This document shows positions 1 to 8,262 of a stretch of 47,101 nt of DNA, piece after piece. Source of the stretch: Candidatus Woesearchaeota archaeon (GTDB lineage: Archaea > Nanobdellota > Nanobdellia > Woesearchaeales > BM511); NCBI GenBank assembly GCA_002867475.1, contig PKTL01000039.1, positions 1 to 47,101 on the forward strand, written 5' to 3'. The notes under the pieces are model-generated. The model saw only the letters and a list, made by a program, of their open reading frames with translations, made no database searches and was not told the DNA's origin. Position 1 is the stretch's first letter. Each line of letters starts with the position of its first letter. The position numbers and the translations under genes were made by a program.

Positions 1-54
1 ACCACTACAAGTGGGATACTAAAAAAGGCCTTACAAAGGCAGCCTAAAAAATAG
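1..54 (+). CDS. Possible 3' end of an upstream CDS (TTTSGILKKALQRQPKK*); reading frame ambiguous
   Basis: Open frame from window edge to TAG at 52-54; the neighbouring frame (HYKWDTKKGLTKAA*) is also open, so the frame is uncertain. Confidence 0.25.
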   Translation, partial: TTTSGILKKALQRQPKK

Positions 55-60
55 GCTTTT
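41..60 (+). terminator. Hairpin plus T-tract upstream of psmA
   Basis: AGCCTA-AAAAA-TAGGCT followed by TTT. Confidence 0.4.
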
Positions 61-80
61 AAAAAACGAGGAAAAAGAAA

Positions 81-812
81 ATGCAACCAATGCAACACCA
101 AATGATGGGTTATGACAGAGCCATCACAATGTTTTCACCAGATGGAAGATTACTACAGGTGGAATACGCAAAAAAAACAGTAAGACAAGGAAGCACAGTA
201 ATAGGGATGATCTGTAAAGATGGAGTATTACTAGTAGCAGATAAAAGGCTTCCAGACAAGCTAATAGTCGCAGAAGGAGTAGAAAAAATATTTCCAATCG
301 ATGATCACTTAGTAGCAACAGCTGCAGGAATAATCAGTGACGCACAGGTACTAGTCGATCACGCACAAGTAAAAGCACAACAGATCAAAGTTACTTATGG
401 AGTTGACTCAGATACATTAAGCATAGTAAAAGATGTATGCAGCCTAAAACAAGTATGCACACAAAGCGGAGGACTGAGGCCATTTGGAGTAAGCTTACTC
501 ATAGCCGGAATAGACAACAACAATTCCAAAAAACTATACAAGACAGATCCAACAGGAATATACTTCCAATACAAAGCAACAGTGATAGGTGAAGGTGAAC
601 CAGAAATAGAACCAATCCTATTCAAAGAGTATAAAGATGACTTATCTGTGGAGCAAGGATTATCCTTATCTATAAAAGCAATGATGAAAGCGTTAAACGA
701 CAAATTTGAATCAGGAAGAATCGACGCGGCATTCGTAAATGCTGAAAATCGAACAATGGAAAGAGTCGATAAAGAAAAGATAAGCAAGCTTATCGAAGAA
801 CACAAAAAATAA
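81..812 (+). CDS. psmA: Proteasome subunit alpha
   Basis: YDRAITMFSPDGRLLQVEYAKKTVRQGSTVIG N-terminal alpha-subunit signature. Confidence 0.97.
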   Translation: MQPMQHQMMGYDRAITMFSPDGRLLQVEYAKKTVRQGSTVIGMICKDGVLLVADKRLPDKLIVAEGVEKIFPIDDHLVATAAGIISDAQVLVDHAQVKAQQIKVTYGVDSDTLSIVKDVCSLKQVCTQSGGLRPFGVSLLIAGIDNNNSKKLYKTDPTGIYFQYKATVIGEGEPEIEPILFKEYKDDLSVEQGLSLSIKAMMKALNDKFESGRIDAAFVNAENRTMERVDKEKISKLIEEHKK

Positions 813-833
813 AACGATAACAAAATAAAATAA

Positions 834-1550
834 ATGAGTAGAATAACTTATGATGCGGAAAAAGTAACATTCAACCTTGCAAAGATAAGAAAAGGTGGAG
901 AAAACTTTGAAGTAGCAATAGATCCAGACTTAATCGTGAATTACAAGTCCGGCAAAGAAACAGATGTAAAAGATATATTGAAAAGTGAAAAAATATTCTT
1001 TGATGTCAAAAAAGGCCAGCTTGCAAGTGAAGATAAACTAAAAGAAGTGTTTGGAACAACAGATGTGTTCTCAGTATCCAAAAGGATATTTGATGAAGGT
1101 GAAATACAGTTCACTGCAGAATACAGGCAAAAGCTACAAGAAGAGAAAAGAAAAAAGATAATTGATCTAATCCACAGGAAAGGAGTAGACCCAAAAACAG
1201 GACTACCTCACCCAACAACAAGGATTGAAAATGCTTTTGAGGAAGCAAAGATAAGAATAGACTACTTCAAGAAAGCAGAGGAGCAAGTCGAAGAGATAGT
1301 AAAAAAGATACGAATAATCTTACCAATAAGGTTCGAGACAAAAAAGATAGAAGTGAAAGTCGGACCAGAGCATTCATCAAAAATATATGGTGTTCTTCAA
1401 AATTATGGAAAGATAATTGAACAGAACTGGTTAAATGATGGAGGGCTCCAATTAATTATTGAGCTTCCAGCAGGAATAGTGCAGGAATTTTTCGACAAGC
1501 TAAACAACATGACTCACGGTCAAAACGAAACAAGAGAAATAGGTGAATAA
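834..1550 (+). CDS. Ribosome maturation protein SBDS/SDO1
   Basis: SBDS-like sequence (KRIFDEGEIQFTAEYRQ, RKGVDPKTGLPHPTTRIENAFEEA) and its usual position between psmA and rrp4. Confidence 0.95.
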   Translation: MSRITYDAEKVTFNLAKIRKGGENFEVAIDPDLIVNYKSGKETDVKDILKSEKIFFDVKKGQLASEDKLKEVFGTTDVFSVSKRIFDEGEIQFTAEYRQKLQEEKRKKIIDLIHRKGVDPKTGLPHPTTRIENAFEEAKIRIDYFKKAEEQVEEIVKKIRIILPIRFETKKIEVKVGPEHSSKIYGVLQNYGKIIEQNWLNDGGLQLIIELPAGIVQEFFDKLNNMTHGQNETREIGE

Positions 1551-2295
1551 ATTGAGCAAACTATTGATAAAAGAAAAAGAAATAGTAGTCCCAGGAGAAA
1601 CACTTGCAACAGGAATGGAATACCTACCAAGTGTTGGGACCTACAGAAAAAATGATGCAATCCTAGCAAACAAATTAGGAATAGCAGTAGTAGATGGAAA
1701 AGTAATAAAGATAATCCCAGTAAGCGGAGCATATCACCCAAAAAGAAATGATACAATAATTGCAAAAGTAATAGATATCAGTATGAGTGGGTGGAGAGTA
1801 GACACAAACTGTGCATACTCAGCAATGCTATCAATGAAAGATGCAACAAGCGACTTCATAAGAAAAGGTGAAGATCTTACAAAATACTTTGACATAGGAG
1901 AATACATGGTCTGTCAGATAACACAAGTAACAAGCCAGAACCTAGTAGACGTAACATTAAGAGGACCAGGACTAAAAAAACTTGGAAAAGGAAGAATAAT
2001 CGAAGTGAGTCCGCATAAGGTTCCAAGAATAATTGGAAAACAAGGTAGCATGGTAAGTCTCATAAAAGACCATACAAATACAAGAATAACTGTAGGACAA
2101 AATGGTATTGTATGGATACAAGGAGAACCAGCAGGGGAGATTCTAGCAATTAAAACAATAAGGATGATTGAAGAACAAAGCCACATCAGTGGACTTACTG
2201 ATAAAATCAAAGAATATTTAGAAAAAAATTCACTAAAAGTCGAAGGTAAAAAAGACGAAAAACAAAAAAGTGAAGACGACCAAGGTGAAGAATAA
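1543..2295 (+). CDS. rrp4: Exosome complex RNA-binding protein Rrp4 (GTG or internal TTG start)
   Basis: S1 and KH regions (KVPRIIGKQGSMVSLIKDHTNTRITVGQNGIVWI); exosome operon context. Confidence 0.95.
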   Translation: MNKLSKLLIKEKEIVVPGETLATGMEYLPSVGTYRKNDAILANKLGIAVVDGKVIKIIPVSGAYHPKRNDTIIAKVIDISMSGWRVDTNCAYSAMLSMKDATSDFIRKGEDLTKYFDIGEYMVCQITQVTSQNLVDVTLRGPGLKKLGKGRIIEVSPHKVPRIIGKQGSMVSLIKDHTNTRITVGQNGIVWIQGEPAGEILAIKTIRMIEEQSHISGLTDKIKEYLEKNSLKVEGKKDEKQKSEDDQGEE

Positions 2296-2296
2296 A

Positions 2297-3007
2297 ATGG
2301 CATACATAAAAAGACACGATGGACGTAAAATGGAAGATTTCAGACCTGTCGAAGCAAAGGTTGGAGTCGTAAAAAGAGCAGATGGCTCAGCAATGTTCAA
2401 AATTGGAGATACTGTAGCATTAGCAACAGTTTATGGGCCAAGAGAACTGCATCCAAGATTCTTACAAAATCCTGAACGAGGAGTATTAAGAGTATCATAC
2501 AACATGATGCCATTTTCAGGACAAGGAGACAGAGTAAGGCCTGGACCAAACAGAAGAGCAAAAGAAATTGCAATGGTAACTGAAAAAGCATTATTCCCTG
2601 TATTAAATCTAGAGAATTATCCAAATGCGGTAGTTGATGTAATGATAGAATTACCTCAGACAGACGCAGGAAGCAGGTGTGCAGGAATCTGTGCAGCAAG
2701 CATGGCTTTAGCAGATGCAGGAATCACTATGAAAGATATGGTTCCAGCAGTAAGCGTTGGAAGAGTAGGAAAACAGATCTTAGTAGATCTTGACTATTAT
2801 GAAGAAGCATATGATGAAGAAACAGTTGCAGATATACCTGTAGCATTAATACCTTCAACAGATGAATTTACACTTCTTCAAATGGATGGAGATGTTACAA
2901 GAGAGCAATTAAAAGAAGCTTTAGAAATGGGAAAATTTGCTTGTAAAAAAATATATGATATACAAAAACAAGCGCTTAAAGACAAATTTGCAGGTGACCT
3001 AAAATGA
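2297..3007 (+). CDS. rrp41: Exosome complex exonuclease Rrp41
   Basis: RNase PH fold protein, MAYIKRHDGRKMEDFRPVEAKVGVVKRADGSAMFKIGDT; start refined from 2270 to ATG 2297, just after the rrp4 stop. Confidence 0.95.
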   Translation: MAYIKRHDGRKMEDFRPVEAKVGVVKRADGSAMFKIGDTVALATVYGPRELHPRFLQNPERGVLRVSYNMMPFSGQGDRVRPGPNRRAKEIAMVTEKALFPVLNLENYPNAVVDVMIELPQTDAGSRCAGICAASMALADAGITMKDMVPAVSVGRVGKQILVDLDYYEEAYDEETVADIPVALIPSTDEFTLLQMDGDVTREQLKEALEMGKFACKKIYDIQKQALKDKFAGDLK

Positions 3008-3792
3008 GTAAAGATAATATGAAAGACTTATTTAGCAAATATCTTGAAACAGGAATCAGGTTTGATGGAAGAAAACTTGATGAATTTAGAGATATATCTA
3101 TAGAAGTTGGAGTTTCAAAAACTGCAGAAGGAAGCGCTCAAGTAAAAATTGGCGACACTGAAGTCATTGCAGGAGTAAAATTATCAATTGGAGCACCATA
3201 CCCAGACACTCCTGAAGAAGGAGCATTAATGGTTGGAGCAGAATTCTTACCAATGAGCAGCCCAGATTTCGAATCAGGACCTCCAGGTATTGAATCAATT
3301 GAATTAGCAAGAGTAATCGACAGAGGTATTAGAGAAAGTCACGCTGTAGACAACAAGAAATTATGCATCACAAAAGGTGAGCAAGTATGGACTGTAAGCG
3401 TTGATATATGCACTGTTAACGATGATGGAAACCTGCTTGATGCTAGTGGACTTGCAACACTTGCAGCACTTATGGACTCTTACTTCCCTGAGTTTGATGG
3501 AGTAGCAGTCGATTATAAGAAGAAAAGCAAGAAAAAGCTTCCAATAGTAAAATATCCAATCCCAATAACAGTATACAAGATTGGAGAAAAGCTTTTTGTA
3601 GACCCAAGCATTGACGAAGCAGATCATTATGATGCTAGACTAACAGTTACAATGTTAGAAAATGACCTTGTTTGCGCACTTCAAAAAGGAGGTTCAGCAC
3701 CACTTACTGCAGAACAAATCGATGAAATGGTTGCATTAGCACAAAAAACAGCACCAAAACTTAGGAAAAAATTACAAGGTAATAAAAAATGA
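3004..3792 (+). CDS. rrp42: Exosome complex component Rrp42
   Basis: Second RNase PH-like protein, overlaps rrp41 by 4 nt (ATGA). Confidence 0.95.
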   Translation: MSKDNMKDLFSKYLETGIRFDGRKLDEFRDISIEVGVSKTAEGSAQVKIGDTEVIAGVKLSIGAPYPDTPEEGALMVGAEFLPMSSPDFESGPPGIESIELARVIDRGIRESHAVDNKKLCITKGEQVWTVSVDICTVNDDGNLLDASGLATLAALMDSYFPEFDGVAVDYKKKSKKKLPIVKYPIPITVYKIGEKLFVDPSIDEADHYDARLTVTMLENDLVCALQKGGSAPLTAEQIDEMVALAQKTAPKLRKKLQGNKK

Positions 3793-4094
3793 GAGAAGTA
3801 GCAACTGACGTTACAACCTTCACAAAATATGAGAAGGCAAGAATGATTGGAAGCAGAGCATTACAGATCTCTATGGGTGCTCCACTTGCTCTTAAGTTTA
3901 AAACAGAAGAGCTGGAAGCAATGAACTACAACCCTGTAGAGATTGCAAAAAAAGAATTTGAAGCTGGAAAGATACCTCTAAAAGTTTTGAGAGATCTTCC
4001 AATGAAGAAATCTGTTGCTAGGGAAGAAGCTGCAAAAGAGGAATCTGTTGCAGAAGAAGCTGCAGAAAAAGTATCTAAAGAAGCAGAAGTATAA
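3789..4094 (+). CDS. rpoK: DNA-directed RNA polymerase subunit K (Rpb6/omega) with acidic C-terminal tail
   Basis: FTKYEKARMIGSRALQISMGAPLAL ... PLKVLRDLP motif. Confidence 0.9.
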   Translation: MREVATDVTTFTKYEKARMIGSRALQISMGAPLALKFKTEELEAMNYNPVEIAKKEFEAGKIPLKVLRDLPMKKSVAREEAAKEESVAEEAAEKVSKEAEV

Positions 4095-4099
4095 GCTTC

Positions 4100-4131
4100 G
4101 ATTTTTTTCTTTTTTTCTTATTTTTTTTAAT
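4100..4131 (+). terminator. Poly-T terminator of the exosome operon
   Basis: Repeated T-tracts (TTTTTTTCTTTTTTTCTTATTTTTTTT) immediately 3' of rpoK. Confidence 0.6.
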
Positions 4132-4173
4132 ATTTAGATAACATTTTTAAACATCTAATCCTATGGTTCTTAT

Positions 4174-4761
4174 ATGGATTTGACAAATGCAGATCTCGAT
4201 GCACTAAAAGAGATTGCAAGTATAGGCTCTGGTAACGCAACAACTTCATTATCAAAGATGATAAACGCACCCATAGATATATCCATGCCTGAGATTCATT
4301 TTGATACTTGTGAAAATGTGATTTCTGAATTTTCTGATTCAGGATATCTTGCATTAGCAGAAATGTTTGGAGATATTGCAGGAAAAATAATATTTCTTTT
4401 CAATAGAAAAGATGTATTGAGGTTTGTTGAGGTTCTTATGGTGAAAGAAAAAGGCACTTTAGAAAACCTTAATGATGTTGAAAAATTAGCATTCGAGGAG
4501 GTTATTAACATAGTTTCAGGAGCGTATATGAATGCTTTAGCAGATTTCTTTGAGATAAGGTTATTACCAAGCCATCCTGAATTCTTAAATTTTTTCGATA
4601 CAACAGATATAGCAAAAATGATAGGGAGAGGACAGAAAGTCTTAGTACTAAAATCTCAATTCATGTCAAATGAGGAGGGTATAAATAATATGTATTTAAT
4701 CTTTAATGAAAAAAATTTAGAATTCTTACTCAATATAATAGAAATGAAAAGAGCAAGTTGA
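4174..4761 (+). CDS. CheC-family phosphatase-like protein
   Basis: Two CheC-type E-x2-N motifs: LKEIASIGSGNATTSLSKMI and FEEVINIVSGAYMNALADFF. Confidence 0.88.
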   Translation: MDLTNADLDALKEIASIGSGNATTSLSKMINAPIDISMPEIHFDTCENVISEFSDSGYLALAEMFGDIAGKIIFLFNRKDVLRFVEVLMVKEKGTLENLNDVEKLAFEEVINIVSGAYMNALADFFEIRLLPSHPEFLNFFDTTDIAKMIGRGQKVLVLKSQFMSNEEGINNMYLIFNEKNLEFLLNIIEMKRAS

Positions 4762-4779
4762 TTATATCTTAAAATAAAT

Positions 4780-6408
4780 TCACATCATTCCTTGTGAAGG
4801 ATCCATAGGTGGACCTTGTGGTTCAACACCTGCAGCGATAACATCATCAATTCTAAGTATCATTATAGCAACTTCTGCAGCGCTGCTTATAGCTTGAGTC
4901 TTTATCCTTAAAGGTTCAATAACACCTTCATTGATAGGATCCATAAGTTTTCCAGTAAAAACATTGATACCTGTTTTTTCATTTTTCTTATGGCTACTTT
5001 TCAATGAAGTAATCACGTCAATCGGATCTAACCCCGCATTTTCTGCCAAAGTTGCAGGAATAACCTCAAGACTTTTAGCAAAAGCTTCAACCGCGAGTTG
5101 CTCTCTACCTTTCAAAGTATCAGCGAACTCTTTCAATCTTAAAACAAGTTCGATCTCTGGAGCACCAGCACCAGGAACGATTTTTCCATCCTTAACGCTA
5201 GCACTAACAACGCCAATGCTATCTTCAAGTGCACGTGCGACTTCATCAATCACATGATCTGTTCCGCCACGAACAAGGATAGTAACGCTTTTTGCACCCT
5301 TGCAACCACCAATCATAACAGTAGGATCATCACCGATTCTTTGTTCTTTAACAACACCTGCTTTTCCAAGGTCATTAACATCAATGCTATCAATGCTTGT
5401 AGCAATCCTTGCGTTTGTCGCTTTAGCAATTTTTTCCATATCGCCCTTTTTCACACGCCTAACAGCAAAAACACAATTTTTAGCAAGAATGTGCTGAGCA
5501 AGATCGTCAATACCTTTCTGGCAAAACACAACATTTGCTCCGCTATCAATAATCTTTTGAGCGATCTTTTTGATCATCTGTTCTTCAAGATCCATGAATT
5601 CCTGCATTCTAGCAGGATCTGTGATTTGAATTTTTGTATCGATCTCATTATCTCGAAGTTCAATTGGTGAATCTATAAGAAGGATCTTAGGTTCTTCAAC
5701 CTTTTTTGGCATTTCAGCATGAACTCTCTCCTTATCAAGGAGGATACCTTCAATAAGTGTTGTGTCTTCAACATTTGCACCTGCCACTTTTTCGATCTTG
5801 ATATCATCAACATCAACATCTATTCTATCCTCTTCTTTACTCATGACATCAAGAACTGCCGATACAACAATCTCGGAAAGCTTAGTTTTAGCATTTTCTG
5901 CACCTTTACCTGTCATAGCTGTTCCTGCAATATTAAGAAGGGTTTTTTTATCATTGATATCTATTTTTTCAGAATAATCTTTTACAACTTCAATAGCTTT
6001 TGAAGCAGCAAGTCTATAACCATTGATTATGACAGTTGGGTGGATCTTATCATCAAGAAGCTCCTCGCTTCGTTTAAGAAGCTCAGCTGCAAGTATAACA
6101 GCAGTAGTAGTACCATCACCAACTTCATTCTCTTGAGTCTTAGCGATCTCAACAAGCATCTTTCCAGCAGGGTGCTCAATATTCATCTCTTTTAGAATCG
6201 TGACTCCATCATTAGTGACTATTATGTCACCAAGCGCATCCACTAGCATCTTATCCATCCCTTTAGGGCCAAGTGTTGTCCTGACTGTTTCACCTACGAG
6301 CTTTGCAGCTAGGATGTTATTTCTTTGAGCGCTTTTACCAGTTTCTCTTTTTGAATCTTCTGGCAAGATATATATTGGTTGTACATTTCCTTGATTATTT
6401 CCATTCAT
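4780..6408 (-). CDS. Thermosome subunit (group II chaperonin)
   Basis: [50 protein letters not shown]. Confidence 0.98.
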   Translation of the reverse strand: MNGNNQGNVQPIYILPEDSKRETGKSAQRNNILAAKLVGETVRTTLGPKGMDKMLVDALGDIIVTNDGVTILKEMNIEHPAGKMLVEIAKTQENEVGDGTTTAVILAAELLKRSEELLDDKIHPTVIINGYRLAASKAIEVVKDYSEKIDINDKKTLLNIAGTAMTGKGAENAKTKLSEIVVSAVLDVMSKEEDRIDVDVDDIKIEKVAGANVEDTTLIEGILLDKERVHAEMPKKVEEPKILLIDSPIELRDNEIDTKIQITDPARMQEFMDLEEQMIKKIAQKIIDSGANVVFCQKGIDDLAQHILAKNCVFAVRRVKKGDMEKIAKATNARIATSIDSIDVNDLGKAGVVKEQRIGDDPTVMIGGCKGAKSVTILVRGGTDHVIDEVARALEDSIGVVSASVKDGKIVPGAGAPEIELVLRLKEFADTLKGREQLAVEAFAKSLEVIPATLAENAGLDPIDVITSLKSSHKKNEKTGINVFTGKLMDPINEGVIEPLRIKTQAISSAAEVAIMILRIDDVIAAGVEPQGPPMDPSQGMM

Positions 6409-6481
6409 TAGTAACCCACCTTTTATGTGGTGGAAAAAACACGCTCTTTATTTAAAACTTACGTAAAATTTATTTATGATT

Positions 6482-6889
6482 TTATAACTGGTCTTTGAAT
6501 AATTGTTGGTATATATTACGAGATCCAAATTTTTCAAACTTTTTATTTTTGTCAATCTCAGAATAAAAATTAGTTCCATAAATACTTGTAACTTCTTTAA
6601 CTTTTTCTGAATCAAATAATAATTCTAAAGAATCTTTAGGATTACAACTTGATGAATTTCCCTTATTAATATCTAATAATGTTTTACAGATTCCAGAAAT
6701 ATCTGAAAAATCTTTAAAGTCAGATCCTTCTATTTCTAAATCTATATTTTCAGGATTGAATGAATAAATCAATTTATAACCTTCTATTTTATGTCGGAAA
6801 GTAACTTCTAAAATGTCAGAGGTGTCTGAATTTGTTTTATACACAAAGAATTTATCATTAAAATCAAGTTCTAAATATGTTTCTGCCAT
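6482..6889 (-). CDS. Hypothetical protein
   Basis: Intact ORF, 135 aa. Confidence 0.6.
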   Translation of the reverse strand: MAETYLELDFNDKFFVYKTNSDTSDILEVTFRHKIEGYKLIYSFNPENIDLEIEGSDFKDFSDISGICKTLLDINKGNSSSCNPKDSLELLFDSEKVKEVTSIYGTNFYSEIDKNKKFEKFGSRNIYQQLFKDQL

Positions 6890-6932
6890 ACTCTTAGGAA
6901 AAATAAGTGATTTAAAACCTTTTTGGTCATTA

Positions 6933-7280
6933 TCATATCAATTTTTCATTGTCGAAAAAATTTTTGTGCTTTTTTATTATTCCTCTAGCAAAATATTGTA
7001 CAAAATCAAAATGTGACATTGCATAACTCATAACATACGCATAGCCATGTGCTTTTTCTGAATTTCCAGACATGAATGCATAAGTATAACCTGTTAGTGC
7101 ACCAATTGTTCCACCTCTCAAGAATCCTTTTAAAAGCCCTCTAGATCCAAATCTTAAAACTTCTTTAGCTGTTTGTGATACTTTTGTATCTCCTAATAAG
7201 TTCATCTTATAGAAATCTATGCCTTCAAAATCTCTTTTGAAATCAAGTTGTCTTGTTATAAAGTCTAGTGATTTATTCAT
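6933..7280 (-). CDS. Hypothetical protein with glycine-rich hydrophobic segment
   Basis: Intact ORF, 115 aa. Confidence 0.6.
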   Translation of the reverse strand: MNKSLDFITRQLDFKRDFEGIDFYKMNLLGDTKVSQTAKEVLRFGSRGLLKGFLRGGTIGALTGYTYAFMSGNSEKAHGYAYVMSYAMSHFDFVQYFARGIIKKHKNFFDNEKLI

Positions 7281-7414
7281 AAATTAGGAAACATAATATT
7301 GTTTATATCTTTTTTGAATATTTTATGATTTGCTGGTATTAATTTTTCTTTTAAACATGTCTATTACCAATACATTTATATAGGCACATATACAGATTAA
7401 TAAGAGGTGACAAA

Positions 7415-8239
7415 ATGGCATTACTTGGCGGAACAATCGCATTATTGATATACGTAATAATTATAGTTCTAGTGTTTAAACTAGTAAAGAGTGCAATAAA
7501 GACCCTATTGATAGCAATACTTCTTTTTGGAATCATACTGGCAGGAACAACCTATTTCGTTGTGAAAGACTTAAAAGATATGCAAGAAAACTTCCCAGAC
7601 CAACCAAAATTAATTCTTTTAGGTGATGGAGAAAAACTTCTCGCAGGATTCACAGCAGTGGATATAACTTCAGACAATTTGAGATACTTGTCAGATGAAG
7701 AATTAAGTAAGCTTAGCAATTATTATGTTGAAGAGGATTATGATACTTTACTTGATATAAACTATAAGTTCTTCCTATTTAATTTAAGCATGTACGATGA
7801 AGTGATAGCTGAAGGTGTTGAGATACAAGATATTGGTGAGTCTTTGGTATATCTTTCAGGTGAAAAACTTACTGAAGCATTATATTCAAATAATCCAATA
7901 GATACAATACTTAATATAGTGGTGGATAAAATTGTAGAAGGTCAATTGGAATCAATCCCTAATTCAGATCAGTTAACTGATGAAATGATTGAAGAGCTAA
8001 AAAATCAAGTGATTGAAAATGCAAAAGCAGAACTTGCAAATACTAGTCCAGGTCAATTGAAAGCAATGCTGTTATCCTTGATGCTTAAGGAAAAGATCGA
8101 AAAAGAAGGTCCATCATCTATTTTTATGGATCTAAAGAATGATGAATTCAAAGTGTATCCAGAAACTGCTGTATTCAAATTGATAAAATTCACACCTTCA
8201 AGGTTTATAGAAGGTATAACATCTAAGATGAATATATAA
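7415..8239 (+). CDS. Hypothetical membrane-anchored protein
   Basis: N-terminal hydrophobic helices; SD-like GAGGTGA upstream. Confidence 0.8.
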   Translation: MALLGGTIALLIYVIIIVLVFKLVKSAIKTLLIAILLFGIILAGTTYFVVKDLKDMQENFPDQPKLILLGDGEKLLAGFTAVDITSDNLRYLSDEELSKLSNYYVEEDYDTLLDINYKFFLFNLSMYDEVIAEGVEIQDIGESLVYLSGEKLTEALYSNNPIDTILNIVVDKIVEGQLESIPNSDQLTDEMIEELKNQVIENAKAELANTSPGQLKAMLLSLMLKEKIEKEGPSSIFMDLKNDEFKVYPETAVFKLIKFTPSRFIEGITSKMNI

Positions 8240-8262
8240 TCTTATTTAATGATTGAAAAAAG

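Noticed and set aside
395-823. Antisense ORF opposite psmA (and similar ORFs opposite rrp4, rrp41, thermosome, ppsA, argS)
   Set aside because: Opposite strand of strongly recognised genes; low-complexity Leu/Ser/Phe-rich translations typical of shadow ORFs in AT-rich DNA.
5254-5670. 138-aa plus-strand ORF with many Cys/Asn opposite the thermosome
   Set aside because: Fully antisense to a highly conserved chaperonin gene; composition is explained by the reverse complement.
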